A model generated the notes under the pieces. It worked only from the letters and a program-made list of their open reading frames with translations, was not told the origin of the DNA and did no database searches. From contig CAWDLN010000018.1 in the NCBI GenBank assembly GCA_963803115.1, forward strand, positions 434,001 to 498,000: DNA of 64,000 nt. The letters run 5' to 3'. Of this stretch, positions 50,306 to 61,253 are shown one piece after another. Source of the DNA: DATBGZ01 sp963803115 (GTDB lineage: Bacteria > Actinomycetota > Actinomycetes > Mycobacteriales > Micromonosporaceae). Each line of letters starts with the position of its first letter. Within the stretch, counting starts at the first letter, position 1. The translations under genes and the position numbers were made by a program.

Positions 50306-51214
50306 CTAGATGCCCTTCGGATGCCAGACGGTCTTGGGCTCGAGGAAGGCGAGCATCCGGGACAGGCCGGGATCGGCGCTCCAGTCGACGGTCGCCGGCG
50401 GACGCACCACCCGCTTGAGGTTCTCCGCGGCCGCGACTTCGAGCGACACTGCGAGCGCCTCGTCGGTGACGCCGATGAGATCGATCGCGTTCACGTCCAT
50501 GTGACCGGCGAGCCAGGGCGCCGTCTCGGAAACCCGGCCCGTGAGCACGTTCACCACTCCACCGGGCAGGTCGGAGGTGGCCAGCACTTCCGCCAGCGTG
50601 ATCGCCGGCAGCGGGCGCTCCTCGCTGGCGAGCACGACGCAGGCGTTACCGGTGACGACCGCCGGGGCAACGACGCTGACCAGGCCGAGCAGGGACGAGT
50701 CGGGCGGCGCGACGATGCCGACCACCCCCGTCGGCTCTGGGGTGGTCAGGTTGAAGTACGGACCCGCAACCGGGTTGGCGTTGCCGTAGACCTGGGCCAC
50801 CTTATCCGACCACCCGGCGTACCAGACCCAGCGGTCGATAGCGGCGTCCACGACCTCCTCGGCCGGCCCACGCTTGAGGCCCTCGCCAGCGCGAATCTCG
50901 TCGACGAACTGGGCCCTGCGGCCCTCCAGCATCTCCGCGATGCGGTACAGGATCTGACCGCGGTTGTACGCGGTCGCCCCCGCCCATCCGGCCACCGCAG
51001 CGCGGGCGGCGCGGACCGCGTCCCGCACATCCTTGCGCGACGCCTGAGCCGCGTTGGCGAGAAACTCACCACCAGCCGACGACACCGCATACGAGCGCCC
51101 TGACTCGCTGCGGGGGAACGATCCTCCAATGTAGAGCTTGTAAGTCTTGCGGACGTCGACGCGGGGTGAGACTCCAGCGCGCGGGGAACTGTCTGAAGTG
51201 GACTTAGTGGGCAA
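50306..51214 (-). CDS. Aldehyde dehydrogenase-like protein lacking the catalytic domain
   Basis: 302 residues. Aldehyde dehydrogenase fold through the NAD-binding half (YKLYIGGSFPRSESGRSYAV, IVAPPDSSLLGLVSVVAPAV, LPGGVVNVLTGRVSETAPWL). It ends where the catalytic Cys region would begin, and LELGGK is replaced by AAENLKRV, so catalysis is not expected. No ATG or GTG lies near the homology start. TTG 51214, six bases after GGAGG, fits and overlaps the 3' end of the true dehydrogenase gene by 11 bp. Probably a non-catalytic partner of that enzyme. Confidence 0.8.
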   Translation of the reverse strand: MPTKSTSDSSPRAGVSPRVDVRKTYKLYIGGSFPRSESGRSYAVSSAGGEFLANAAQASRKDVRDAVRAARAAVAGWAGATAYNRGQILYRIAEMLEGRRAQFVDEIRAGEGLKRGPAEEVVDAAIDRWVWYAGWSDKVAQVYGNANPVAGPYFNLTTPEPTGVVGIVAPPDSSLLGLVSVVAPAVVTGNACVVLASEERPLPAITLAEVLATSDLPGGVVNVLTGRVSETAPWLAGHMDVNAIDLIGVTDEALAVSLEVAAAENLKRVVRPPATVDWSADPGLSRMLAFLEPKTVWHPKGI

Positions 51215-52640
51215 GGTAGGCCTCCAGGCCGTGGCGACCGCCCTCGCGACCGTACCCGGATTCCTTGTAGCCACCGAACGGGCTGGCCGGGTCGAACTTG
51301 TTGAAGGTGTTTGCCCAGACCACACCGGCGCGCAGCTGGTCGGCGATGGACAGGATCCGGGAGCCCTTCTCGGTCCACACGCCGGCCGAGAGGCCGTACG
51401 GCGTGTTGTTCGCCTTGTCGACCGCTTCCGCCGGCGTACGGAAGGTCAGCACCGACAGCACCGGCCCGAAGATCTCCTCCCGGGCGATGCGGTGTGCCTG
51501 GGAGACGCCGGTGAACAGCGTCGGCGCGAACCAGAAGCCGCGGGCCGGCAGCTCGCACGGCGGAGACCAGCGATCGGCGCCCTCGGACTCGCCCGCGGCG
51601 GAGAGCTCACGGATGCGCTCGAGCTGCGCGGCCGAGTTGATCGCGCCGATGTCGGTGTTCTTGTCCAACGGGTCGCCGACGCGGAGCGTGGCCATGCGGC
51701 GCTTGAGCCGGGCCAGTACGTCCTCGGCGACTGACTCCTGGACCAGCAGCCGCGAACCGGCGCAGCAGACGTGGCCCTGGTTGAAGAAGATGCCGTTGAC
51801 GATGCCCTCGACCGCCTGGTCGATCGGGGCATCATCGAAGATGATGTTCGCCGCCTTGCCGCCGAGCTCGAGGGTGACCCGCTTGTGCGAGCCGGCGACG
51901 GACTTCGCGATCTGCCGGCCGACCTCGGTCGAGCCGGTGAACGCCACCTTGTCGACATCGGGATGCTCCACAAGGGACCGTCCCGCCTCGCCGCCGCCGG
52001 TGATGATGTTGACGACGCCCGCTGGAAGGTCGGCCTGCTGGCAGATGTCGGCGAAGGCGAGCGCGGTCAGCGGCGTGGTCTCGGCCGGCTTGAGTACGAC
52101 GGTGTTGCCCGCGGCCAGCGCCGGCGCGATCTTCCAGGCGAGCATCAGCATCGGGAAGTTCCACGGGATCACCTGCCCGGCCACCCCGATCGACCTCGGG
52201 TGAGGCCCGAACCCCGCGTGCTCCAGCTTGTCGGCCCAGCCGGCGTAGTAGAAGAAGTGTGCCGCCACAAGGGGGATGTCGACGTCCCGCGATTCTCGGA
52301 TCGGCTTGCCATTGTCGATCGATTCCAGCACCGCAAGCTCGCGTGAGCGCTCCTGGATGATGCGGGCGATCCGGAAGAGGTACTTGGCACGATCCCTTCC
52401 TGGCATTGGACCCCAGAGGGTCTCGTACGCGTGCCGCGCCGCCCGCACCGCCGCGTCCACATCGGCCTCGCCGGCCTCGGCCACCTCCGCGAGGACCTCC
52501 TCGGTGGCCGGGTTGACGGTCTTGCGCGAGTTGCTGGACAGTGGGTCCACAAAGGATCCATTGATGAACAGGCCGTACGACGACTGGATATCCACAATGG
52601 AGCGTGATTCCGGCGCCGGGGCGTAGTCAAAGGCGGGCAT
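51204..52640 (-). CDS. Aldehyde dehydrogenase
   Basis: 478 residues from ATG 52640. Complete enzyme: VIPWNFPMLMLAWKIAPALA, FTGSTEVGRQIAK, catalytic Glu in TLELGGKAANIIF and catalytic Cys in NQGHVCCAGSRLL, then EEIFGPVLSVLTF. Its position directly after deoC suggests it oxidises the acetaldehyde released from deoxyribose-5-phosphate; that role is inferred from context. Confidence 0.93.
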   Translation of the reverse strand: MPAFDYAPAPESRSIVDIQSSYGLFINGSFVDPLSSNSRKTVNPATEEVLAEVAEAGEADVDAAVRAARHAYETLWGPMPGRDRAKYLFRIARIIQERSRELAVLESIDNGKPIRESRDVDIPLVAAHFFYYAGWADKLEHAGFGPHPRSIGVAGQVIPWNFPMLMLAWKIAPALAAGNTVVLKPAETTPLTALAFADICQQADLPAGVVNIITGGGEAGRSLVEHPDVDKVAFTGSTEVGRQIAKSVAGSHKRVTLELGGKAANIIFDDAPIDQAVEGIVNGIFFNQGHVCCAGSRLLVQESVAEDVLARLKRRMATLRVGDPLDKNTDIGAINSAAQLERIRELSAAGESEGADRWSPPCELPARGFWFAPTLFTGVSQAHRIAREEIFGPVLSVLTFRTPAEAVDKANNTPYGLSAGVWTEKGSRILSIADQLRAGVVWANTFNKFDPASPFGGYKESGYGREGGRHGLEAYLAH

Positions 52641-52642
52641 GA

Positions 52643-53596
52643 TCAGTCCAGGGTCACGTAGTCGGGGCCGGAGTAGCGGCCCGTGGCAAGCTTCATCCGC
52701 TGCAGCAGCAGGTCGTTGAGAAGGGTCGAGGCGCCGAACCGGAACCAGTCTGGGTCGAGCCAGTCGTCGCCCGCGGTCTCGTTGACCACGACGAGGTACT
52801 TGATGGCGTCCTTGCTGGTCCGGATGCCACCCGCCGGTTTGACGCCGACCTGGCGACCGGTCAGATCCCGGTAGTCCCGCACTGCCTCCAGCATGATCAG
52901 CGTCACCGGCAAAGTCGCCGCGGGCTGCACCTTTCCGGTGGAGGTCTTGATGAAGTCCCCGCCGCCGAGCATGCCGAGCCAACTAGCCCGCCGTACGTTG
53001 TCGTAGGTCGCGAGCTCGCCGGTCTCGAGGATCACTTTGAGATGGGCGTCGCCGCAAGCCTGCTTCACGGCGACGATCTCGTCGTAGACCTCCAGGTACC
53101 GCCCAGAGAGGAACGCGCCCCGGTTGATGACCATGTCGATCTCATCCGCACCATCGGCCACCGCGGCGCGGGTGTCCTCGAGCTTTACCGCCAGCGGCGC
53201 CTGCCCGGACGGGAAGGCGGTCGCCACGCTCGCGACGTGGATGCCCGTGCCCTTCAGCTCCTCCGCGGCGGTGGCCACCATGGACGGATATACACAGACC
53301 GCTGCCACCGACGGACAACTGGGGTCGGTCGGATCTGGCTGGCGGGCCTTGGCGCACAGCGCCCGGATCTTGCCAGGCGTGTCGGCGCCCTCCAATGTGG
53401 TCAGATCCACCATCCGGATGGCCAGGTCGATTGCCCAGGCCTTCGCCGAGGTCTTGATCGAACGCGTGCCGAGGGTCGCCGCGCGGGCGTCCGCGCCCAC
53501 CTGGTCCACGCCGGGCAGGCCATGCAGGAACGCTCGCAGGGCCGAGTCGGAGCGCACGACCTCCGCAAACGCCTCGGGTCGCACTGTCACCGTCAT
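52643..53596 (-). CDS. deoC: Deoxyribose-phosphate aldolase
   Basis: Cleaves 2-deoxyribose-5-phosphate to glyceraldehyde-3-phosphate and acetaldehyde. 317 residues from ATG 53596. It shows VCVYPSMVATAAEEL, the Schiff-base lysine region GGGDFIKTSTGKVQPAAT and VGVKPAGGIRTSKDAIKYL. First gene of deoC - ALDH - ALDH-like, all with 0-3 bp spacing or overlap. It links thymidine phosphorolysis (deoA) to central metabolism. Confidence 0.95.
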   Translation of the reverse strand: MTVTVRPEAFAEVVRSDSALRAFLHGLPGVDQVGADARAATLGTRSIKTSAKAWAIDLAIRMVDLTTLEGADTPGKIRALCAKARQPDPTDPSCPSVAAVCVYPSMVATAAEELKGTGIHVASVATAFPSGQAPLAVKLEDTRAAVADGADEIDMVINRGAFLSGRYLEVYDEIVAVKQACGDAHLKVILETGELATYDNVRRASWLGMLGGGDFIKTSTGKVQPAATLPVTLIMLEAVRDYRDLTGRQVGVKPAGGIRTSKDAIKYLVVVNETAGDDWLDPDWFRFGASTLLNDLLLQRMKLATGRYSGPDYVTLD

Positions 53597-53720
53597 GCTC
53601 GCGAGTCTACTCGCGTCAACGCTCGTTGATCTTGCCAAGCCTCCCGACCCCGAACTGGCAACCAGACTTCACCGGGCGGTCGCGGCCCGGAAACCTGGGG
53701 TTGGCTGTCGGCCTGGGACC

Positions 53721-55046
53721 GTGCCTGCTGTGCGGGTCGTCCACTTCACCGACACCTACCTGCCGCGCCGCGACGGGGTGATCACCTCGATCCGTACCCT
53801 CGTCCAGGCGTTCGGCGCCGCCGGACACGAGGCGCTGACAGTGGTCCCGCGCCACCCCGACCAGCCGTCGGACCAACCGCTGTTGCGACTGCGGGCGGTG
53901 CCATTGGGCGTGGCGGGACTTCGGGTCTCGCCCTGGCCGCTGCGGGCCGCCGCCTGCCTCGGCACGCTGGCCGAAGTCGCTCGCGCCGAGCCCGACGTCA
54001 TTCACGTCCACACGCCAGGTCCCGTCGGCCTCCTCGGAGTCGTGGCCGCGCGCCGGCTAGGGCTGCCGTTGGTGCAGACGTACCACACGGATCTGCACGC
54101 CTACGTCGAGGCTTATCGCTTTCCTGTGCCCGCGTTGCGCGCGGGGGTGCGACTGTATGCCCGTCGGCTTGACCTGCCCCGGCCGCCGGTGCGGCGGGGC
54201 CGCTCCAACCGCGGCTGGCGGCCGTCCTCGCGGCCGGGGCGACGCCGCGACGCGCTCGACGCCTGCAACGCCTTGCTGCTGAGCGACTGCGATGCGGTTG
54301 TCGTGCCGACCCGGGCGGTCCTGAACCGGATCGCGCTCCCGGTGCCGGGTGACCGGATTTTCGTGGTGCCCTCCGGGGTGGCCCCACGGCTGACCACGCC
54401 GGAGCAGGTAGACACCTTTCGCCGTCGGTACGGCGTAGCCGACGACCGGGTAATCCTGTTCGTCGGCCGGATCAATCGCGAAAAGGGGATCGAGCTCTTG
54501 ATCGACGCGTTCGCACGGATAGCTGAGCGGCATCTCACGGCGAAGCTGATCTTGGTGGGCGCGATGTATGAGCCGAGGTGGTACACCGGTCTGCTTCGCC
54601 GGGTGGGACCGTCGGTCGCGAGCCGCGTGGTCTGGGTCGGAGAGCAACCAGCCGAGGTGGTGGCCGCCGCCTACGAAGCCGCCGATGTGTTCGCATTCCC
54701 ATCCCGTACGGACACGCAAGCGCTTGTGCTTCAGGAAGCGGCCCTGGCCGCAGTTCCTGTTGTGCTCGCCGATCCCGGCCTGCACGAACTGGGAGCCATG
54801 GCCGGTGCCGGAGTGTGCGCCAGCGAGGGCCCGGCCGAGTTCGCCGAGGCGTTGCTCGGGTTGCTCGAGGACCCAGAGGCGGCCCGCGAGCGTGGTGCCC
54901 ACGCGGCAACACTGGCCGCCGAACGCACACCGGCCCGGTACTGCGCGGCGATGGTGGACGTCTATGACCACGCCATCGCGGGCTACGCCGCTCGTACCGG
55001 CCAGGGGTCAATTCCGGCGGTGGCGGGTGTCCTACCGGTAGTTTGA
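53721..55046 (+). CDS. GT4-family glycosyltransferase
   Basis: 441 residues. N-terminal Rossmann part: VVHFTDTYLPRRDGVITSIR, DVIHVHTPGPVGLLGVVAAR. C-terminal GT-B half: FVGRINREKGIELLIDAFAR, LILVGAMYEP and PSRTDTQALVLQEAALAAVP, containing the conserved E-x7-E. It resembles actinobacterial alpha-mannosyltransferases (PimB/MgtA-like). The stretch around 54185-54245 (RGRSNRGWRPSSRPGRRR) is odd and could hide two compensating indels. Start GTG 53721 or 53730. It is divergent from deoC and close upstream of upp. Confidence 0.85.
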   Translation: MPAVRVVHFTDTYLPRRDGVITSIRTLVQAFGAAGHEALTVVPRHPDQPSDQPLLRLRAVPLGVAGLRVSPWPLRAAACLGTLAEVARAEPDVIHVHTPGPVGLLGVVAARRLGLPLVQTYHTDLHAYVEAYRFPVPALRAGVRLYARRLDLPRPPVRRGRSNRGWRPSSRPGRRRDALDACNALLLSDCDAVVVPTRAVLNRIALPVPGDRIFVVPSGVAPRLTTPEQVDTFRRRYGVADDRVILFVGRINREKGIELLIDAFARIAERHLTAKLILVGAMYEPRWYTGLLRRVGPSVASRVVWVGEQPAEVVAAAYEAADVFAFPSRTDTQALVLQEAALAAVPVVLADPGLHELGAMAGAGVCASEGPAEFAEALLGLLEDPEAARERGAHAATLAAERTPARYCAAMVDVYDHAIAGYAARTGQGSIPAVAGVLPVV

Positions 55047-55051
55047 CGCTC

Positions 55052-55684
55052 GTGGACGTACTCGTCGTTGATCACCCACTCGCAAGGACCCGGCTGACCG
55101 CGCTGCGCGATGAACGCACCGACGCCGGGGCGTTCCGCGCCGCGCTGCACGAGCTCACCACGATGCTGGTCTACGAGGCCGCCCGCAGCATCGCGGTGGA
55201 CACCTTCCCCATCACGACCCCCGTCGGACCCACCATCGGAAACCGGGTCGCTCACCCCCCACTACTCGTCCCCGTGCTGCGGGCCGGTCTCGGCATGTCG
55301 GACGCGGCCCTGGCCCTTCTACCCGAGTCCACGATGGGTTTCGTGGGACTGGCCCGCGACGAGGAGACGTTTGCCCCGCGCGCCTACCTCGAGTCATTGC
55401 CGACCGACCTGGCCGGGATCCCGGTGATGGTGCTCGATCCCATGCTCGCCACCGGCGGCTCGTTGGAGCACTGTGTACGCCTGATCGCGTCCCGTGGCTG
55501 TGACGACGTCACAGTCATCTGCGTGCTCGCCGCCCCCGAAGGAATAGCCCGGCTGGACGCCGCCGGGCTGCCCATGCGCCTGGTGACGGCCGCGATCGAC
55601 GAGAAGCTCAACGACCGCGCGTTCATCGTCCCGGGTCTCGGCGACGCCGGTGACCGCCAATTCGGTGGCATGCCCCGCTTCTGA
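55052..55684 (+). CDS. upp: Uracil phosphoribosyltransferase
   Basis: Salvages uracil to UMP using PRPP. 210 residues from GTG 55052 (VDVLVVDHPLARTRLTAL). It shows VPVLRAGLGMSDAALALLP, the PRPP loop VMVLDPMLATGGSLEHCV and the C-terminal uracil-binding PGLGDAGDRQFG. TTG 55043 is an alternative start. It closes the pyrimidine branch opened by cdd and deoA. Confidence 0.96.
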   Translation: MDVLVVDHPLARTRLTALRDERTDAGAFRAALHELTTMLVYEAARSIAVDTFPITTPVGPTIGNRVAHPPLLVPVLRAGLGMSDAALALLPESTMGFVGLARDEETFAPRAYLESLPTDLAGIPVMVLDPMLATGGSLEHCVRLIASRGCDDVTVICVLAAPEGIARLDAAGLPMRLVTAAIDEKLNDRAFIVPGLGDAGDRQFGGMPRF

Positions 55685-55692
55685 TGCAAGTC

Positions 55693-55732
55693 AGGGCACC
55701 TTTCATACGGAAATTGGCCATGAAGGTGCCCT
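55693..55732. terminator. Bidirectional terminator after upp
   Basis: AGGGCACCTTTCAT (55693-55706) pairs with ATGAAGGTGCCCT (55720-55732) with one bulged T. It separates upp (+) from the phospho-sugar mutase (-). GATCACA follows three times (55742, 55762, 55779), two of them within CGCGAAGATCACA. Confidence 0.7.
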
Positions 55733-55780
55733 TCCTAATAAGATCACAAGGAACCCGCGAAGATCACAAAACCGCGAAGA

Positions 55781-57433
55781 TCACAGCCCCAGCGCCTCCG
55801 CCGTCTCGACCCGGAGGGCGGCCAGGGCGGCAGCCGCTCGCTCCCGCGCCGCCGGGACGTCGGCGTCGGGGACCGGTTCGCGTACCTCGAGATAGGCCTT
55901 GAGTTTCGGCTCGGTGCCGGACGGCCGCACGACAACGCGGCAGGACGCGGTCCAGACCGTGACGACGTCGGTCTCGGGCGCCCGGTCCTCCCAGCCGGTC
56001 ACCGGTTCGTCGAGAAGCGACGCCGGCGGCTTGGCGCGTAACACAGACATGGCGTCGTCGATCGCGGAGAGGTCGTCCACCCGCACCGAGATCTGGTCCG
56101 TCGCGTAGACGCCGAACTCACGGGCGAGCTCATCGAGGCGGTCGCCAAGCGTACGGAGCTCCGCCTTGAGCCCGGCCGCCAGTTCCGCCACCAATAGGGC
56201 CGCGGTGATGCCGTCCTTGTCGCGGACATGGTCCGGAGCCACGCAGTAGCCCAGCGCCTCCTCGTATCCGTACACGAGCCGGTCCGGATCGGCCCGGACA
56301 ATCCACTTGAAACCGGTCAGAGTCTCCCCGTAGTCGACGCCGCGGGCCGTGCACACGGCTCGAAGCATCGACGACGAAACGATCGTCGTTGCGTAGCACC
56401 CTTGGACGCCGCGCCGCATCAAGTGGTCGGCGAGCAGGACTCCTACCTCGTCGCCGCGAAGCATGCGCCAACCGCTGCCAGTCGGAATCGCGACCGCGCA
56501 CCGATCCGCGTCCGGGTCGTTGGCGATCGCGATATCGGCGTTCGCCGCTGCGGCCGTCCGCAACACAAGGTCCATCGCGCCCGGTTCCTCCGGGTTGGGA
56601 AAGGCCACCGTCGGAAAGGCGGGATCCGGCTCGGCCTGTTCCGGCACACTCACCGGCGGAGCGAAGCCAGCCTGCGCGAAGGCGGCCGCCAAAACGTATT
56701 CGCCCACGCCATGCATCGCGGTGTACGCAACTACCAGCTCGGACCGGTACTCATCGTCCACAACGGATGGATCCAGCACACCCACGGCACCGTCGACATA
56801 GGACTTGATGACGCTCTCGTCCAATGTGGAGAAGTCTTCGCCCAGCGGTACGTGCGAAAGCTGGCCAACGGCACGGATGGCCGCCTCGATTTCGGAGTCG
56901 GCCGGAGGGACGATCTGGGCACCGTCGCCGCCCGGACCTCCCAGGCCGGCGCCCAGGTAGACCTTGTAGCCGTTGTCCTGCGGGGGATTGTGACTCGCGG
57001 TCACCATGACGCCCGCACAGGCGTCGAGCGTCCGAACCGCGTGTGCCAGTACCGGCGTGGGCAGTACCCGCGGCATGATCAGCGCCCGTCGGCCGACGCC
57101 GGCGGCGACGCGGGCGGTCTCCTCGGCGTAGGCGCGGGAGTGGCGCCGGGCGTCGTATCCGATCACTAGCGGTCGGCCGGTGTCGCGGTCGGCGAGCCAC
57201 GCGACGAGGCCGGCCGCCGCCTGCCGGACGACCGCGAGATTCATGCCGTTGGGACCAGCCCGCATCGGGCCGCGCAGCCCGGCCGTGCCGAAGGTCAGCG
57301 GTCCGGCGAACCGATCGGCGAGCTCGGCGGCGGTATCCGGCAGTCCCTCGATGACGGCTCGCAATTCGGCCTGGCTCGTTGGGTCAGGATCGTCGGCGAG
57401 CCACCGTTCGGCCCGGGTGCGCAGCGCGTCCAC
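55781..57433 (-). CDS. Phospho-sugar mutase (phosphoglucomutase/phosphopentomutase type)
   Basis: 550 residues. All alpha-D-phosphohexomutase loops are present: catalytic serine TASHNPPQDNGYKVYLG, metal loop NDPDADRCAVA, sugar loop GYEEALGYCVAPDHVRDKDG and phosphate loop RPSGTEPKLKAYLEV. N-terminal FGTAGLRGPMRAGPNGMN is typical of the long PGM2-like group, which includes phosphopentomutases. The nucleoside context suggests isomerisation of (deoxy)ribose-1-phosphate to the 5-phosphate for DeoC, since no other deoB is present. Confidence 0.9.
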   Translation of the reverse strand: MDALRTRAERWLADDPDPTSQAELRAVIEGLPDTAAELADRFAGPLTFGTAGLRGPMRAGPNGMNLAVVRQAAAGLVAWLADRDTGRPLVIGYDARRHSRAYAEETARVAAGVGRRALIMPRVLPTPVLAHAVRTLDACAGVMVTASHNPPQDNGYKVYLGAGLGGPGGDGAQIVPPADSEIEAAIRAVGQLSHVPLGEDFSTLDESVIKSYVDGAVGVLDPSVVDDEYRSELVVAYTAMHGVGEYVLAAAFAQAGFAPPVSVPEQAEPDPAFPTVAFPNPEEPGAMDLVLRTAAAANADIAIANDPDADRCAVAIPTGSGWRMLRGDEVGVLLADHLMRRGVQGCYATTIVSSSMLRAVCTARGVDYGETLTGFKWIVRADPDRLVYGYEEALGYCVAPDHVRDKDGITAALLVAELAAGLKAELRTLGDRLDELAREFGVYATDQISVRVDDLSAIDDAMSVLRAKPPASLLDEPVTGWEDRAPETDVVTVWTASCRVVVRPSGTEPKLKAYLEVREPVPDADVPAARERAAAALAALRVETAEALGL

Positions 57434-57484
57434 GGTCGTATTGTCGCCCGTGATCGCTGGTTTTGCGTGGCGAAAGTGGCGGGG

Positions 57485-59431
57485 CTAGACGAACCGGAAA
57501 GACCGCACCATCTCGTCAAAGATGATCTTGCTTTCGGCGAACCGGGCGTCGGGCACGGTCAGATAGAAGGAATAGGCGTTGCCGTCACGAACAATCGCGC
57601 GCCAGATGCCGTGCCGCTTCGCGTCGCTCTCACCGCAGGTGTACTCGAGCTCGGCCGCGGGCAGGTCGGCGAGGGTAGCCTCCCGCAGGCCGACCTCGGT
57701 GAACGGGGTCGGGCACCGACTCGGGCTGCGCAGCCCGTTCTCCGCGTTCTGCAGGAACTTCATGGCAGTCGCGTTCGCCGGCTCGACGTTGATTCGGACC
57801 CACCGAGCGCTCTGCGGGTCGGTGTAGTCCACATAGGAGCTGCCCGCGGTGCGGTTCCAGGCCTGCGGCACGTTGACGGCGATGCCCCGGTCGCGATACT
57901 CCTGCACGTCTATGAGTGGGGTCTCGGCTTCGGACGAAGGCCCGTTGCTGGCCGCCGGCGGTGACTGAGTGCCCTCGTTACTGAACCAGCCCGACCAGGC
58001 CGCGATGGCGACGAGCAGGAGCACACCGAGCAGGCCGGCCACGACCACCAACCGTGAGCGGTTGCGTGGTGCGGCGGCGTCCCGGCCGAGTGCCCGAACT
58101 CGGCCGGCTACCTGCTCCGCCAACAACGACGTCTGAGACGGGGCCCGCCGTCGGCCAACGTGTTCTCGGCGGGGTTCGGCATTCGGGGACCAGCGTCCTC
58201 GACCGGCCGTGGTGGCGTCCGCGGCCCATCGCTCGCCCGGGTCCCCGCCTCCGGCGCCAGCGCGGGTGGCGTCGGCGACCCGTCCGCCACTGCCGGTGTG
58301 CCCGGCGCCCGGTTGAGAAGCGGTGCCCCCTTGAGAACCGGTGCCGGATTGGGAGGACGACGCTTCGCGCAGCCGCGCCAGCTGGCCCGTCAAGGGCTCG
58401 TCGGGATCGAGCATCGCCCGACCACCGACCGCGCTGGAGCGGATCGCCGGTGGGTGAGCGACGGGTGGGCGGATCACCGCGACCGGGTCGGTGTCGGTTG
58501 GGTCGACTTCGCGTCCGGAATCCGGGCGAGGCTTCGGTCTACCGGGGCCGAGGGTGCCGGTGAGCAGCTCCCGCAACTCGGTCCGAGCCTGCTCCACGTT
58601 CCATCGCCGTGACGGCTCCTTCTCCAACAGACCCCACAGCACCGGCTTCAGCGGTCCTGCGAGCCGAGCCGGCCGCGGCGCCTCCTCGACGACCGCGCGC
58701 ATAGTCTCGAATGGGTCGCCCCGATCGAAGGGTGGCCCACCCTCGACCGCGGTATAGAGCGTGACCCCTAGCGAGAAAAGATCGCTGGGCGGGCCGAACG
58801 CACCGCCGACGGCCCGTTCCGGGGAAATGAAGTGCGGCGAACCGAGCACCATGCCAGGAGTCGTGAGATTGCTCTCCGTCGGCAGTCGGGCCACGCCGAA
58901 ATCCGTGAGCACGCACCGGCCATCGGTGCAAATGAGCACATTGGCCGGTTTCACATCCCGGTGCAGCACGCCCGCCGCGTGCGCGACCTCAAGCGCGCCA
59001 AGCATCGCGATGCCGATCTTGGCGACCGAACGAGGCGGGAGCGGGCCGTCGTCTATCACCATGTCGGCGAGGCTGCGTGCCTCGAGCAGTTCCATCACGA
59101 TCCACGGTCGGTTGGCGTCCGTGACGACGTCGTAGACCTGTACCACGCTCGGATGCGACAGAGCAGCGGCCGCCCGGGCCTCACGAAGCGTGCGCTCGCA
59201 CAACGCGTCCTTCTCGGTCTGCGGCATCGTCGGCGGCAGGAGGACCTCCTTGACCGCGACGTCACGGCGCAACAAAGTGTCCGACGCGCGCCAGACCGTA
59301 CCCATGCCGCCGTTTCCGATGGCGGCTTGGAGCTCGTACCGGCCTCCGACGACGGTGCCCGCCGATGCCCGGTCGTCGGTTGGGGAACTGCCTGACGACG
59401 ACTGCTCGCGCCACGGGCTCTGCGTCGTCAC
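57485..59431 (-). CDS. Transmembrane serine/threonine protein kinase (PknB type)
   Basis: 648 residues. Kinase domain at about 30-290: glycine loop AIGNGGMGTVWRASD, VAVKEV lysine, HRDVKPANVLI catalytic loop, LTDFGVARL DFG and SPERAVG. A long Pro/Ser/Gly-rich juxtamembrane stretch precedes one membrane helix (LVVVAGLLGVLLLVAIAAW, around 475). The extracellular domain has VPQAWNRTAGSSYVDYTDPQ and a pair of cysteines (SRCPTPF, EYTCGES). No PASTA repeats. Likely senses an external signal; the ligand is unknown. Confidence 0.92.
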   Translation of the reverse strand: MTTQSPWREQSSSGSSPTDDRASAGTVVGGRYELQAAIGNGGMGTVWRASDTLLRRDVAVKEVLLPPTMPQTEKDALCERTLREARAAAALSHPSVVQVYDVVTDANRPWIVMELLEARSLADMVIDDGPLPPRSVAKIGIAMLGALEVAHAAGVLHRDVKPANVLICTDGRCVLTDFGVARLPTESNLTTPGMVLGSPHFISPERAVGGAFGPPSDLFSLGVTLYTAVEGGPPFDRGDPFETMRAVVEEAPRPARLAGPLKPVLWGLLEKEPSRRWNVEQARTELRELLTGTLGPGRPKPRPDSGREVDPTDTDPVAVIRPPVAHPPAIRSSAVGGRAMLDPDEPLTGQLARLREASSSQSGTGSQGGTASQPGAGHTGSGGRVADATRAGAGGGDPGERWAADATTAGRGRWSPNAEPRREHVGRRRAPSQTSLLAEQVAGRVRALGRDAAAPRNRSRLVVVAGLLGVLLLVAIAAWSGWFSNEGTQSPPAASNGPSSEAETPLIDVQEYRDRGIAVNVPQAWNRTAGSSYVDYTDPQSARWVRINVEPANATAMKFLQNAENGLRSPSRCPTPFTEVGLREATLADLPAAELEYTCGESDAKRHGIWRAIVRDGNAYSFYLTVPDARFAESKIIFDEMVRSFRFV

Positions 59432-59681
59432 AGCATTGCTCCAGGTTCTTCGGTGCCGGGTTTGTTCAGCGCAGGCGCGCGGCAGGTGCCAGACCTATCT
59501 TGCGTGAGGATGCGCCACAGGAAAAGTCGCTCGCAAGCCGAACCGCCGTTGGGTCGCCTATCTGTCGTCCTCCAGTCGCAGTCGGTAAGGATCAAGCACG
59601 GGTCGGTACGGAGGTGAGTGTGCGTAATCACTGCGGGTACATGGTCCTTAACTGGCGTTCAGGCTCCTAACATCCCCAGGT

Positions 59682-61253
<1,572 letters not shown>

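Noticed and set aside
55742..55785. Triple GATCACA as an iteron-like origin
   Set aside because: Only three short copies next to a terminator with no replication gene; noted with the terminator only.
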